A stretch of DNA of 64,000 nucleotides from Sporosarcina sp. E16_8. GTDB taxonomy: Bacteria > Bacillota > Bacilli > Bacillales_A > Planococcaceae. This document shows, piece by piece, positions 49,149-63,326 of this stretch. The translations under genes and the position numbers were made by a program. The stretch is taken from positions 124,001-188,000 of the forward strand of contig NZ_JADPRZ010000001.1 in the NCBI RefSeq assembly GCF_017347095.1. Reading direction: 5' to 3'. The notes under the pieces were generated by a model. It had not been told where the DNA came from. It did not search any database and was given only the letters and a program-made list of their open reading frames with translations. Numbering within the stretch: the stretch's first letter is position 1; each line of letters opens with the position of its first letter.

Positions 49149-49423
49149 AAAGCGTAAGGAGCCGTTAAAAAATGAACGCAGCCTAAGTTCGCCACGTCCT
49201 GTGGCAACAGCTGCATGACCTACATCCTGTAGGCCCGCGACAGGCATAAGACGGACCGGCGAAGCGGCGTTATTTGCCCGGGAAGGATGCAGTTCAATCC
49301 TTCCTAGCTGGGCTGACTATCAGGGAACCCAGCCTAAGTGCGCCGCGTCCTGCGGCAAAGGCTGCGTAACTCACTTCCTGTGAGCCTCCGAGCGTCTGGC
49401 GACTGAAGCCTAGACACCATTTA
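49149..49423 (+). repeat. Family 1 modular hairpin repeat, copy G (rearranged)
   Basis: It contains two inserted modules, GCCAC-gtcct-GTGGC and GCCGC-gtcct-GCGGC, each followed by a second small hairpin (CCTACatcctGTAGG; TCACttcctGTGA), plus GGCATAAGACGG, a core start GCGGCGTTATTTG interrupted by a GGAAGGAT / ATCCTTCC stem, and the family end GAAGCCTAGACA. It looks like two nested or recombined units. It lies between coaBC and rpoZ. Confidence 0.85.
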
Positions 49424-49429
49424 AAATCG

Positions 49430-49466
49430 AAAACCCCACTGTTTTTTAAATACAAAAATAGCGGGT
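49430..49466 (-). terminator. Terminator of gmk-rpoZ
   Basis: A/T-rich hairpin, CCCGCTATTTTT pairing with AAAAAACAGTGGG (one mismatch, one G-U), followed by GTTTTCGATTTT on the minus strand, just after rpoZ. Confidence 0.7.
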
Positions 49467-49470
49467 CCTA

Positions 49471-49695
49471 TTAAACTTCGTCTTCATAGACGATTGAATC
49501 GTCCGATTTCTTTTTAGAAAGTACGCCCGCCGCTACTTCTTCAAGTGCTTTGCCGACATTTTTATTCGAGACATAAGAATTAAGAAGCTTAGTGCCTTCT
49601 TCTTGCATTTGACGCGCACGTTTTGAAGCGAGTGTTACAAGTGTGTATTTCGAGTCGATTTTTTCTTTTAGAGAATCAATTGATGGAGTTAACAT
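49471..49695 (-). CDS. rpoZ: RNA polymerase omega subunit
   Basis: 74 residues. It begins [20 protein letters not shown] and contains LASKRARQM, the omega core that clamps the beta-prime C-terminus. It lies 3 bases after gmk, the universal arrangement in Bacillales. The tail [17 protein letters not shown] is typical of the group. Confidence 0.96.
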   Translation of the reverse strand: MLTPSIDSLKEKIDSKYTLVTLASKRARQMQEEGTKLLNSYVSNKNVGKALEEVAAGVLSKKKSDDSIVYEDEV

Positions 49696-49698
49696 TGT

Positions 49699-50391
<693 letters not shown>

Positions 50392-50409
50392 TCAAAACAA
50401 TCTGTTCAT

Positions 50410-50418
50410 ATTATAACA
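50410..50418 (-). promoter_or_regulatory. Possible extended -10 promoter of gmk
   Basis: TGTTATAAT on the minus strand (TATAAT at 50410-50415), about 94 bases upstream of gmk. There is no good -35 element. A plus-strand promoter for rqcH must also lie in this 157-base gap but I could not identify one with confidence. Confidence 0.42.
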
Positions 50419-50473
50419 TATATGCTTGTTGTAGTGCTAAAATAGGGAAAAACGATTTGAAAGAGGAATCCTA

Positions 50474-52165
50474 ATGGCATTTGATGGTTTATTCACAACG
50501 GCTATGGTGCAGGAGCTGCAAGTCTTGAAAAATGGACGCATCTCTAAAATTCATCAGCCGAACGCACAAGAAGTCGTATTTCTTATCCGTGCAGACGGTA
50601 AAAATCAAAAACTACTTATTTCAATTCACTCAGCGTATTCACGTATCCAATTGACAGAAGAAGCGATTACAAATCCTTCTGAACCACCTCTGTTTTGCAT
50701 GGTTTTGCGTAAACATTTAGAAGGTGGGTCGATTACTTCTATCGGGCAATTCGGGACAGATAGGATTATCACAATAGACGTTAAAGCAAAAAATGAAATT
50801 GGAGACGATATTAACAGACGGTTGTATGTTGAAATCATGGGCAGGCACAGTAACTTGCTGCTTGTAGACCCCGACCGCGATATCATCGTTGATAGCATGA
50901 AACACTTACCGCCATCAGTGAATAGTTACCGTACAATATTACCGGGGCAACCTTTCATACCAGCCCCCCCGCAGGATAAAACGGATCCATTTGCGGTAAC
51001 AGAAGAACAATTTAACGGGTTGCTACCAGAGCTAGAAAGTGCCCGCGAAGTCGTCCAACGATTTTCAGGCTTTTCACCAATTAATGCAGAAGAATTATTA
51101 TTTCGCTTAAAAGATACTTCGGCCGCTGATAAATTCATCGTTTTCACATCACTGCTTGGGTCATTTAAAGGAATAGCTAGCACACCAAACATTTCGGAAA
51201 TCGGGACAAAAACCGTATTTTCAGCGACGGCGCTGACACATGCTGATAAGACGATTGCGGAATACGAAACGCTAGGTGATTTGCTGGATAAAGTGTATTT
51301 CGCTCGGGCTGAAAGAGAACGTGTGAAGTCACAAGCTGCGGACTTAGAGCGTTGGCTCGACAATGAAGTTGCTAAACTGAATTTGAAAGTGAAGAAGCTC
51401 GTAAAAGAAAGAGAAGCTGCTGGAAAGCTAGATACTTTCCAACTTTATGGAGAATTGCTTACTGCCAATAGTTATGCCATTGATAAAGGTGCAACAGAAG
51501 CGACTGTCGCCAATTATTACGATGAAGGGACAACGGTAACCATCCCGCTTGATCCTAGAAAATCACCAATCGATAACGCGCAGCGGTTTTATTCAAGGTA
51601 TTCAAAAGCAAAAACTGCTCTTATCATGATTGCTGAACAGCTTGAAAAAACGGCAGAAGATATCGCTTACTTTGAAATGATTAAACAGCAAGTATTACAA
51701 GCATCCCCTATAGACATAGCAGAAATACGTGAAGAGTTGGCAGAACTTGGTTTTCTGAAGGCTCGCAAGTCGAAAAAGAAATTAAAACCGAAAAAACCAG
51801 TTCCTGAAACATTTGTATCGTCTACAGGCGTGACTATTTCGGTCGGCAAGAACAATAAGCAAAATGACTATTTGACGTTCAAAATTGCTTCAAGGGACCA
51901 AACTTGGCTACATACTAAAGATATTCCCGGATCTCATGTATTGATTCATGATACGAATCCTGATGAAGAAACGATCCGTGAAGCGGCAGTCCTTGCCGCC
52001 TATTTCAGTAAGGCACGCGGATCTTCAGCCGTACCAGTTGACTACACCGAAGTGCGACATGTGAAAAAACCGAACGGCTCTAAGCCTGGTTTTGTTATTT
52101 ACTTTGAGCAGAAGACGCTACTTGTTACACCTGATGAAGATGTAGTTATAAAACTGAAGAAGTGA
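50474..52165 (+). CDS. rqcH: Rqc2 homologue RqcH (NFACT protein, YloA)
   Basis: It binds stalled 50S-peptidyl-tRNA complexes and directs alanine tailing of the nascent chain for degradation. The protein has 563 residues. The NFACT-N domain (about 1-200) starts MAFDGLFTTAMVQEL and has the Asp-Arg motif in LLVDPDRDIIVDSMKHLPP (split: LLVDPDRD), followed by helix-hairpin-helix and coiled-coil regions (about 270-430), and NFACT-R with DYLTFKIASRDQTWLHTKD and PGSHVLI. Plus strand, divergent from gmk. Confidence 0.93.
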   Translation: MAFDGLFTTAMVQELQVLKNGRISKIHQPNAQEVVFLIRADGKNQKLLISIHSAYSRIQLTEEAITNPSEPPLFCMVLRKHLEGGSITSIGQFGTDRIITIDVKAKNEIGDDINRRLYVEIMGRHSNLLLVDPDRDIIVDSMKHLPPSVNSYRTILPGQPFIPAPPQDKTDPFAVTEEQFNGLLPELESAREVVQRFSGFSPINAEELLFRLKDTSAADKFIVFTSLLGSFKGIASTPNISEIGTKTVFSATALTHADKTIAEYETLGDLLDKVYFARAERERVKSQAADLERWLDNEVAKLNLKVKKLVKEREAAGKLDTFQLYGELLTANSYAIDKGATEATVANYYDEGTTVTIPLDPRKSPIDNAQRFYSRYSKAKTALIMIAEQLEKTAEDIAYFEMIKQQVLQASPIDIAEIREELAELGFLKARKSKKKLKPKKPVPETFVSSTGVTISVGKNNKQNDYLTFKIASRDQTWLHTKDIPGSHVLIHDTNPDEETIREAAVLAAYFSKARGSSAVPVDYTEVRHVKKPNGSKPGFVIYFEQKTLLVTPDEDVVIKLKK

Positions 52166-52167
52166 TA

Positions 52168-52213
52168 AAAGGCTATTCCATGATGGTGACATCCATCGTG
52201 GAATAGCTTTTTC
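52168..52213 (+). terminator. Terminator of rqcH
   Basis: AAGGCTATTCCA ... TGGAATAGCTTTTTCC with an inner ATGG/CCAT pairing, directly after the stop. It has almost the same stem as the terminator at 53543. Confidence 0.92.
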
Positions 52214-52267
52214 CATTTTACAGACTGCTACTTTTTGGTATGGCATCACGCACGAGCTCCCGACAAT

Positions 52268-52498
52268 TTACTCTGATACCTTTTTACTTTTATCGATTCG
52301 ATTATACTCTGACAGTTGAATCACTCGAACATCACGGGTATTCAGCTCGTGGTAAATCCCCCTGCTGTCCTGGAACGAAATGTAGCGGTCTCGCTCGCTT
52401 TGAATCTGCTCTTCTGCTTTTTCTTGAGACTCCATATAGATAAACCTTCTGATATAATGATCTTCATCAAAGAAGTAGGTTACTTTGAATTCTTTCAT
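52268..52498 (-). CDS. Unknown small protein, 76 residues
   Basis: I do not recognise this gene. From the ATG at 52498, with a perfect AGGAGG site 8 bases upstream, it begins MKEFKVTYFFDEDHYIRRF and continues with a charged helical stretch (ESQEKAEEQIQSERDRY) and IYHELNTRDVRVIQL. No signal peptide or membrane segment. The pattern suggests a small alpha/beta cytoplasmic protein. A GCTGAA-aaa-TTCAGC hairpin lies in its leader (52518-52532). It is isolated between rqcH and the MOSC gene, convergent with rqcH. Confidence 0.72.
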   Translation of the reverse strand: MKEFKVTYFFDEDHYIRRFIYMESQEKAEEQIQSERDRYISFQDSRGIYHELNTRDVRVIQLSEYNRIDKSKKVSE

Positions 52499-52684
52499 AC
52501 CATTTACCTCCTGATACGCTGAAAAATTCAGCCTGTCCATTTCCTTTCGTGCCTATTCTTCAACTTCAAAAAGAGATTTCAGTACTAAGTTGTAGATGGT
52601 TATTTTTTCATGCAATATTTTGACAACTGATTATTGCTATGGTTTGATTATAGAATAGATGGTCTTTTAAACTAGCCGTGTTGA

Positions 52685-52785
52685 AATAAATAATCTCATA
52701 GAGTCCACTGCGACGCTAAGGGACGTCTCCCGCCATATAAGCCCGACCGTTAAGGCGCCTTCGCTCAGTTTATATTTATATAGGT
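52685..52785. repeat. Family 2 repeat, copy 2 (upstream of the MOSC gene)
   Basis: It shares its blocks with 18400-18545: an ACTGCGACGCT start, a CTCCCGCCATATAAGCC middle and AGGCGCCTTCGCTCAGTT end. The central portion found in the first copy is missing. Apart from this, the 52499-52843 gap holds only AT-rich sequence; I found no convincing promoter for the plus-strand gene. Confidence 0.7.
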
Positions 52786-52843
52786 ATCGTAGGCTCAATA
52801 TAACTAGCTATTACTTCTTTTAGAAAGTAGGGAAAAACCTAAA

Positions 52844-53509
52844 ATGACAATTCATACTGCCGAATTAAAAAACTTATCAATCGGATTACCGAAAATAATG
52901 AAATACGGTACGGATAAAGAAATGGATACCGGCATATGCAAAGAAGCGATTGAGATGGTCTTTTTATCAAAAGATGGCTTTCGAGGCGATGGTGTAGCAG
53001 ACCTTCGGCATCATGGGGGGCTTGACCGCGCTGTTTGTGTTTATCCGCATGAGCATTATTCGTTTTGGGAACAAGAATTTAACAAGCCCCTACCACGTTC
53101 GGCTTTCGGTGAGAATATAACTGTTACCAATATGTTGGAGCAAAACGTTCATATTGGAGACATCTTTCGTCTTGGGGATGCTGTCATTCAAATATCGCAA
53201 GGCAGAATTCCATGTAGCACGATTACAAAGAGAACTGATATGCCTCCCCTTCTCAAAAGAATGGTGGAAACCGGTTTCACGGGTTATTTATGCCGTGTTT
53301 TAGAAGAAGGCTCTGTACAAAAAGATTCGAAAATTGCATTAGTAGAATCTCATCCAAAACAGGTGTCCATCCTTTTTGCGAACCAGATTTATTTTCATCA
53401 TCCAATGGATATTGAAGGTATCCAAAAAGTATTAGACGTTCAAGAATTGGCTCTTGATTGGCGAGAGCGGTTGACCAAGCGATTGGAGACATTAACAAAT
53501 TCAGTTTGA
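52844..53509 (+). CDS. MOSC-domain protein (YiiM-like)
   Basis: 221 residues. A MOSC domain (about 40-165) with DGVADLRHHGGLDRAVCVYP, GENITVTNM, GDIFRLGDAVIQISQGR and the conserved Cys in IPCSTITKR, followed by a small C-terminal helical domain. MOSC proteins bind molybdenum cofactor or sulfur; YiiM-type members reduce N-hydroxylated bases. The exact substrate is unknown. A weak GTAGGG ribosome site. This gene is not at this place in B. subtilis, so it is probably a lineage insertion. Confidence 0.85.
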   Translation: MTIHTAELKNLSIGLPKIMKYGTDKEMDTGICKEAIEMVFLSKDGFRGDGVADLRHHGGLDRAVCVYPHEHYSFWEQEFNKPLPRSAFGENITVTNMLEQNVHIGDIFRLGDAVIQISQGRIPCSTITKRTDMPPLLKRMVETGFTGYLCRVLEEGSVQKDSKIALVESHPKQVSILFANQIYFHHPMDIEGIQKVLDVQELALDWRERLTKRLETLTNSV

Positions 53510-53542
53510 AATTTTTCTGGATGTTCTTATTTGAGTTACTAG

Positions 53543-53588
53543 AAAAAAAGCTATTCCACATGGATTTCACACCATGGAATAGCTTTTT
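53543..53588. terminator. Bidirectional terminator between the MOSC gene and pyrE
   Basis: AAAAAGCTATTCCACATGG ... CCATGGAATAGCTTTTT: a symmetrical hairpin with A/T runs on both sides, 33 bases after the MOSC gene and at the end of the pyr operon, so it should stop both. Confidence 0.93.
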
Positions 53589-53591
53589 AAT

Positions 53592-54221
53592 TTATTTCAA
53601 CAAACCAGCCTTCAATTTCCCATGCCACTTAAGCAAACTAGTCATCGACTCTTCATGAATGGCTCCTTTTTCTTGTGCGACTTCAGCAAGCGCACCGAAA
53701 TCAGTCAGGCTCTTGTAAGTGAGTCCTGCAGAAGCGAATGTTTCATCTGCACTTTGCAGTTCGTATGTAAAGATAGAAACAATACCAGTCACTTCAATTC
53801 CTTCAGAACGTAGTGCTTCTGCCGCATTCAAGCTACTGCCGCCCGTTGAGATTAAGTCTTCGATAATTACCGCTTTATCTGCAACATCCACTTTGCCTTC
53901 GATTTGACGACTGCGACCATGTCCTTTTGCTTTTGAACGGATATACACCATTGGTAATCCGAGAATGTCCGCAACCCAAGCCGCGTGTGGAATCCCCGCT
54001 GTTGCTGTCCCTGCAATGACCGTTGTTTCAGGATAATTTTCACGAATTAATCCTGCAAGGCCTTGCGCAATCTTTTTCCGTCCAACCGGATCTGACATCG
54101 TCAAACGGTTATCACAGTAGATTGGGGACTCAATGCCTGATGCCCATGTAAACGGCTCTTCGGGGCTTAATTCAACTGCACCAACATGTAACAGAATTTC
54201 AGCAACCTCTTTTTTCACCAT
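53592..54221 (-). CDS. pyrE: Orotate phosphoribosyltransferase
   Basis: It joins orotate to PRPP, giving OMP. The protein has 209 residues from the ATG at 54221. GGGGAC is the upstream site; the frame extends to 54332 only through pyrF sequence. The PRPP-binding motif is VIIEDLISTGGSS; PEEPFTWASGIESPIYCDNR (split: FTWASGIESPIYCDNR) binds orotate. It is the last gene of the operon, 2 bases after pyrF. Confidence 0.96.
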   Translation of the reverse strand: MVKKEVAEILLHVGAVELSPEEPFTWASGIESPIYCDNRLTMSDPVGRKKIAQGLAGLIRENYPETTVIAGTATAGIPHAAWVADILGLPMVYIRSKAKGHGRSRQIEGKVDVADKAVIIEDLISTGGSSLNAAEALRSEGIEVTGIVSIFTYELQSADETFASAGLTYKSLTDFGALAEVAQEKGAIHEESMTSLLKWHGKLKAGLLK

Positions 54222-54223
54222 TG

Positions 54224-56614
<2,391 letters not shown>

Positions 56615-56618
<4 letters not shown>

Positions 56619-59600
56619 ATAGTTCCCTCCACTTTCCCCATTTCCTCAGTTTGGAATGTCATTGATTCAATAACACGCAGCATTGCATCTGCCGTATCAA
56701 GTGAAGTGAAGCAAGGAATGCCATTTTCAACTGATTCACGGCGAATTCTAAAACCGTCACGTTCAGGCTGTTTTCCTTTTGTCAGCGTATTGATAACAAT
56801 TTGTGCTTCTCCTTTTTGAATAACATCCAGAAGCGTTGGCCCTTCAGAACCAATTTTACCGATTGTCTTCACGCGGATGCCAGCATTCTCTAACACGGAT
56901 GCAGTACCACCTGTTGCCAAAATACGGTATCCGATATCCGTAAAGCGTTTAGCAATGCTGACCATCTCTTCTTTATCTTTGTCAGCGACAGTCATTATTA
57001 CTGAACCGTATTCTTTTATCTCCATCCCCGCTGCAACAAGACCTTTGTACAAGGCTTTTTCAAGCGTAGTATCTTTACCCATTACTTCTCCGGTCGATTT
57101 CATTTCAGGTCCAAGCGTGATATCTACTCGACGCAATTTCGCAAACGAGAACACCGGTACTTTAACGTAGACGCCAGATGGTGCCTGAGCAAGTCCATTT
57201 TTGTAACCTTGTTCGATAATTGATTGACCCAGAATGGCTTTTGTCGCAATGTTTGCCATTGGAATGTTCGTGATTTTACTTAAGAATGGAACCGTACGAC
57301 TTGACCGTGGATTCACTTCGATGACGTAGACTTGCCCTTCTGAGATGACGAACTGGATATTGAGCAGACCTACAATTCCAAGTCCTTTTGCAAGGCGTGT
57401 CGTATAATCAGTGATTGTTTCCAATTGAGAAGCTGATAAATTTTGTGGCGGGAACACGGCAATCGAGTCACCTGAGTGAACACCTGCACGTTCAATATGT
57501 TCCATAATACCTGGAATTAACACGTTTTCTCCGTCGCATATACCATCGACTTCGATTTCAGTTCCTGTCAAGTAGCGATCGACAAGTACCGGATGATCCG
57601 GGCTAGCTTCAACTGCATGCTCCATGTAATAAAGCAGTTCTTCTTCATGATAAACAATTTCCATCGCACGCCCGCCAAGTACATAAGAAGGTCTAACGAG
57701 TACAGGATAACCGATTTCATTGGCAATCGCGACAGCTTCTGGTACTGAAACAGCTGTTTTTCCAAGCGGCTGTGGAATTCCGATTTCTCGCAATGCTTTT
57801 TCAAACTTATTACGGTTTTCTGCACGGTCAATATCTTCTAGAGATGTTCCTAAAATTTTCACGCCGCGAGCTTCGAGGCCAGCCGCTAGGTTGATAGCTG
57901 TTTGTCCACCGAACTGAACGATAACGCCTTCAGGCTGTTCTAGGTCAACGATATGCATAACATCTTCGATTGTCAGCGGCTCAAAGTATAATTTGTCCGA
58001 AATCGAGAAGTCTGTTGACACCGTTTCAGGGTTGTTGTTGATGATGATCGCTTCATAACCAGCTTCTTGAATTGCCCAAACAGAGTGGACTGTCGCATAG
58101 TCGAACTCGACGCCTTGACCGATACGAATCGGGCCAGAACCTAGAACGATAACACTTTTCTTGTCTGTTCTAATCGATTCATTTTCATCTTCGTACGTGC
58201 CGTAAAAGTACGGTGTATCCGATTCAAATTCACCTGCACATGTATCAACCTTTTTATAGACTGGAATTAGGCCATGCTCTTTACGCCAATCGTAAATCGC
58301 TCGCTCATCTGTGCTCCATAGTTCTGCAACTGTTACGTCAGAGAAGCCCATGCGTTTTGCAGTGCGCAACGTTTGATAGTCAAACGGATTTGCTTGTAAG
58401 ACTAGTTCAAACTGGACGATTTTCTGGAACTTGCGTAAGAAAAAGGCGTCGATTTGACTCCATTCGTGAATCGTTTCAACTGTCGCGCCTCTGCGGAATG
58501 CTTCACCGATGAAGAACAAACGCTCGTCGCCTGCACGACGGATACGTTTTTCAATCCATTCGTCCGTCATTGTCGAACCATTTTTCAATGATAAGCCAAA
58601 TTGTCCTGTTTCAAGTGAGCGCACTGCTTTCAAAATGGACTCTTCGAATGTACGACCGATTGCCATTACTTCGCCTGTCGCTTTCATTTGAGTACCCAAG
58701 TTTCGTTTAGCAGATTCGAATTTATCAAACGGCCAGCGTGGAATTTTCGTCACGATGTAATCGAGTGACGGTTCGAAACAAGCATACGTTGTCCCCGTAA
58801 CTGGATTCATCATTTCGTCGAGCGTCATGCCAACTGCAATTTTCGCTGCAAGTTTCGCAATTGGATAGCCTGTCGCTTTCGATGCGAGTGCCGATGATCG
58901 GCTAACACGCGGGTTCACTTCGATAATGAAGTAATCAAAGCTATGTGGATCAAGTGCAAGCTGGACGTTACATCCACCTTCAATTCCGAGCGCACGGATA
59001 ATTTTAAGTGACACATTTCGAAGCATTTGGTTTTCACGGTCTGTCATCGTTTGGCTTGGAGCCGCGACGATTGAATCGCCCGTATGAATTCCGACTGCAT
59101 CGATATTCTCCATGTTACAAACGACGATCGCATTGTCCGCTGAGTCACGCATTACTTCATATTCAATTTCTTTATAGCCGGCAATCGATTTTTCCAGCAA
59201 ACATTGTGTAGCTGGGCTATATTTCAAACCGCTTGTCACGATTTCTTCCAGATCTTCATCGTTGTAACACATGCCGCCGCCTGTACCGCCAAGTGTGAAT
59301 GCAGGACGAACGATAACTGGATAGCCGATTCTATCAACAAAAGCATGTGCTTCTTCAAGGTTATGGATAATATCGCTGTCAGGAACAGGTTCACCAAGTT
59401 CATTCATTAGCGTCCGGAACAAATCACGGTCTTCTGCCTTATGGATTGCATCGAGCTTAGTACCAAGGATTTCAATACCTAATTCTTTCAATATTCCCGA
59501 TTCATCCAGTTCAATCGCCATATTCAAACCAGTCTGACCACCCATTGTTGGAAGAAGTGCGTCAGGGCGTTCTTTACGAATGATGCGGCTGACGAATTCA

Positions 59601-59812
59601 AGCGTGATTGGTTCAATATATACTTTGTCTGCGATTTCTGTATCTGTCATAATCGTTGCAGGGTTAGAGTTTATAAGAATGACCCGGTAACCCTCTTCTT
59701 TCAATGAAAGACATGCTTGTGTTCCGGCGTAGTCAAACTCTGCCGCCTGACCAATAACAATCGGGCCTGACCCGATAACTAATATAGTTTCAATATCTGT
59801 ACGTTTAGGCAT
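56615..59812 (-). CDS. carB: Carbamoyl phosphate synthetase large subunit (pyrimidine-specific)
   Basis: It makes carbamoyl phosphate from bicarbonate, ammonia and two ATP. The protein has 1065 residues with two homologous ATP-grasp halves. [20 protein letters not shown] starts the first and [20 protein letters not shown] the second (about 560). The C-terminal methylglyoxal-synthase-like domain (about 930-1065, [12 protein letters not shown]) binds allosteric nucleotides. In B. subtilis it is called pyrAB. It overlaps carA by 8 bases. Both catalytic halves look intact, which matters because carA is altered. Confidence 0.97.
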
Positions 59813-60908
59813 TGAAATTCCCCTCTCGGCTGCTTGTTTTCATTATATCCATGAATCGGTCAAACAGATGTTTCGAATCTTCTGGTCCTGGTGACGCTTC
59901 CGGATGAAACTGTACGGAAAACGCTTCGTATTTCGTGCTTTTCACGCCTTCAACCGAGCCGTCATTTAGTGCTTTATGTGTTACTTCGAGATCCGTACCT
60001 ACAAGTGATTGTTCATCTACTGCGTAGCCATGGCATTGTGAGGTCAATTCCGTCCTACCTGTAGTCAAATCTTTTACGGGATGATTGCCGCCCATATGAC
60101 TGTTTTTCAATTTTACTGTACGTGCTCCACATGCAAGGGCTAACAACTGATGGCCAAGTCCAATCCCGAAGATTGGAGCTTTTCCTAGCAATTCTTTAAT
60201 TACTTCAACTGTCCCTTCAACATCCAACGGATTCCCCGGTCCATTTGACAACACAATGCCATCTGGTGATAAAGAAAGGATTTCTTTCGTCGATGTATTA
60301 TATGGAACGACGATAACGTCGCAATCTCTGTCATTTAATTCGCGTAATATACCATGTTTCATACCATAGTCGATCAGGATGATTCGCTCTCCGCGACCTG
60401 GGCTTGGATACGGTTTCTTCGTCGAAACGCGTGCAACAAGATCTGTTGGCAAGTTGTAAGATGCGACATGTGCAACCGTTTCCCCAACATTTACTTCTTC
60501 TCCTGCAGCAGTAAGAATCCCTTTTAACGCACCTTTGTCCCGCAGCAACCGAGTTAATTTACGTGTATCGATTCCTTGAATTCCAGGAATACCCTTCATC
60601 GTTAACAGTTCGCAAAGCGTCATGCTGCTACGGAAGTTCGATGGTTCGTCTGCTAGTTCACGAACCACTAAGCCGCTTGCCGCCGGCTCAATTGATTCGA
60701 AATCGTCCCGGTTAATGCCATAGTTGCCGATTAGCGGGTAGGTCATCACAATGATTTGTCCAGCTCCCGACGGATTTGAAATGGTTTCTTGATAGCCTGT
60801 CATACCTGTTGTGAATACTGTTTCACCGATTGAAGCTTCATCAGAACCAAAAGCGATTCCTTCAAAAATTGTTCCGTCTTCTAAAATAAGCATTCTTTTT
60901 TTCATCAT
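59805..60908 (-). CDS. carA: Carbamoyl phosphate synthetase small subunit, glutaminase Cys replaced by Gly
   Basis: 367 residues from the ATG at 60908 (GGAGG 7 bases upstream; four-base overlap with pyrC). The N-terminal CarA domain (about 1-150, [20 protein letters not shown] split: [13 protein letters not shown]) is followed by a class I amidotransferase domain. The nucleophile motif, GICLGHQ in the family, reads GIGLGHQ: residue 250 is Gly (codon GGA, 60159-60161). The usual QNHG reads QCHG (Cys 292) and the usual KFGH reads KNSH. His and Glu of the triad remain ([10 protein letters not shown]). Glutaminase activity is therefore unlikely and the enzyme may use free ammonia; inference. The frame is otherwise intact. 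Confidence 0.95.
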   Translation of the reverse strand: MMKKRMLILEDGTIFEGIAFGSDEASIGETVFTTGMTGYQETISNPSGAGQIIVMTYPLIGNYGINRDDFESIEPAASGLVVRELADEPSNFRSSMTLCELLTMKGIPGIQGIDTRKLTRLLRDKGALKGILTAAGEEVNVGETVAHVASYNLPTDLVARVSTKKPYPSPGRGERIILIDYGMKHGILRELNDRDCDVIVVPYNTSTKEILSLSPDGIVLSNGPGNPLDVEGTVEVIKELLGKAPIFGIGLGHQLLALACGARTVKLKNSHMGGNHPVKDLTTGRTELTSQCHGYAVDEQSLVGTDLEVTHKALNDGSVEGVKSTKYEAFSVQFHPEASPGPEDSKHLFDRFMDIMKTSSREGNFNA

Positions 60909-62182
60909 TGTCCATCCTCCCAAACTACTTTTCCACCGAAAATCGTTTTAACTGGCCAGCCTGTGCATGTCAAACCATCAAATGGTGTGTTCTTACCTTT
61001 AGAGACAAATGTTGTGCGATCTATTTTTGCTTCTTTGTTCAAATTGAGTAACACTAAATCCGCAGTGGCTCCAACTTCGATTTTACCGTATGGTAAGCCG
61101 AATACATCAGCCGGTTTTTTCGTCATCCAATCGATGAGCTGTTGTAATGTCCATGTTCCTTTTTTAACAAAGTTCGTATAAAGAAGTGGGAATGCTGTTT
61201 CAAAACCAGTAATGCCGAATGGTGCTTTTGCAAAGCCAACAGCTTTTTCTTCTGCACTATGTGGTGCGTGATCTGTTGCGATGAAATCCAGTGTGCCATC
61301 GAGCAATCCTTCGCGCAGTGCTGCTAGGTCTTCTGTTCCGCGAAGCGGAGGATTCATCTTCCAATCGGCATCATCGCCAGGAATGTCCTCTTCCGACAGT
61401 AGAAGGTGATGTGGACTTACTTCAGCAGTTACATGAACTCCTGCTTTTTTCGCGTCGCGGATTACCCGAACTGACTCTTTCGTACTGACGTGACACACAT
61501 GGTAATGAGCGCCAGCCGCTTCAGCCAGTAAAATATCACGGGCGATATGGACCGATTCTGCTATAGAAGGAATTCCGGGAAGACCCAGTTCTTTATTACG
61601 TTTGCCTTCGTGCATCGCACCACCGTAGATAAGCGTATTATCTTCACAGTGCGCAACAATTGCCATCCCAATTTCAGCTGCATCTTGCATTGCTTCGTAC
61701 ATCATTCCTGCCTGTTGTACACCGACGCCATCGTCCGTAAATGCGAAAGCTCCGTGTTCTTTCAGTTCAGTGAGATTCGTCCGTTCTTTACCAGCTTCCC
61801 GTATCGTAATTGAAGCGTATGGAAGGACACGAATTATGGACTTCTGTGCGATTAAGTCATTGACCAGTGTAAGATTTTCTTTGGTATCCGGTACAGGCCG
61901 TGTATTCGGCATTGCACAGATAGTCGTATAACCGCCTTTTGCTGCTGCCAGTGTTCCGCTTTCGATTGTCTCTTTATGCTCCCCGCCTGGTTCACGAAGA
62001 TGCACGTGGACATCTATGAAGCCCGGTGCAAGTAAAAGTCCCTTGCCCTCGATTACTTCTGCGTTTTCTACTGGTAGCTGATGACCGATTTCTGTGATCT
62101 TATCACCCGTTATTTTCACGTCTGTTGTAACAAGTTCCCCGTCACCGTTTAGCATCTGAACCCCTTGAATAAGTTTCATCAT
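60905..62182 (-). CDS. pyrC: Dihydroorotase
   Basis: It closes carbamoyl aspartate to dihydroorotate. The protein has 425 residues, class I. Zinc ligands and catalytic residues are visible: [30 protein letters not shown] and [14 protein letters not shown] lies 7 bases before the ATG. It begins one base after the pyrB stop. Confidence 0.97.
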   Translation of the reverse strand: MMKLIQGVQMLNGDGELVTTDVKITGDKITEIGHQLPVENAEVIEGKGLLLAPGFIDVHVHLREPGGEHKETIESGTLAAAKGGYTTICAMPNTRPVPDTKENLTLVNDLIAQKSIIRVLPYASITIREAGKERTNLTELKEHGAFAFTDDGVGVQQAGMMYEAMQDAAEIGMAIVAHCEDNTLIYGGAMHEGKRNKELGLPGIPSIAESVHIARDILLAEAAGAHYHVCHVSTKESVRVIRDAKKAGVHVTAEVSPHHLLLSEEDIPGDDADWKMNPPLRGTEDLAALREGLLDGTLDFIATDHAPHSAEEKAVGFAKAPFGITGFETAFPLLYTNFVKKGTWTLQQLIDWMTKKPADVFGLPYGKIEVGATADLVLLNLNKEAKIDRTTFVSKGKNTPFDGLTCTGWPVKTIFGGKVVWEDGQ

Positions 62183-62183
62183 G

Positions 62184-63326
<1,143 letters not shown>

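Noticed and set aside
49067-49216. 50-residue N-terminal extension of CoaBC
   Set aside because: It would translate repeat G and the leader hairpin; the ATG at 49066 has a ribosome site and gives the normal length.
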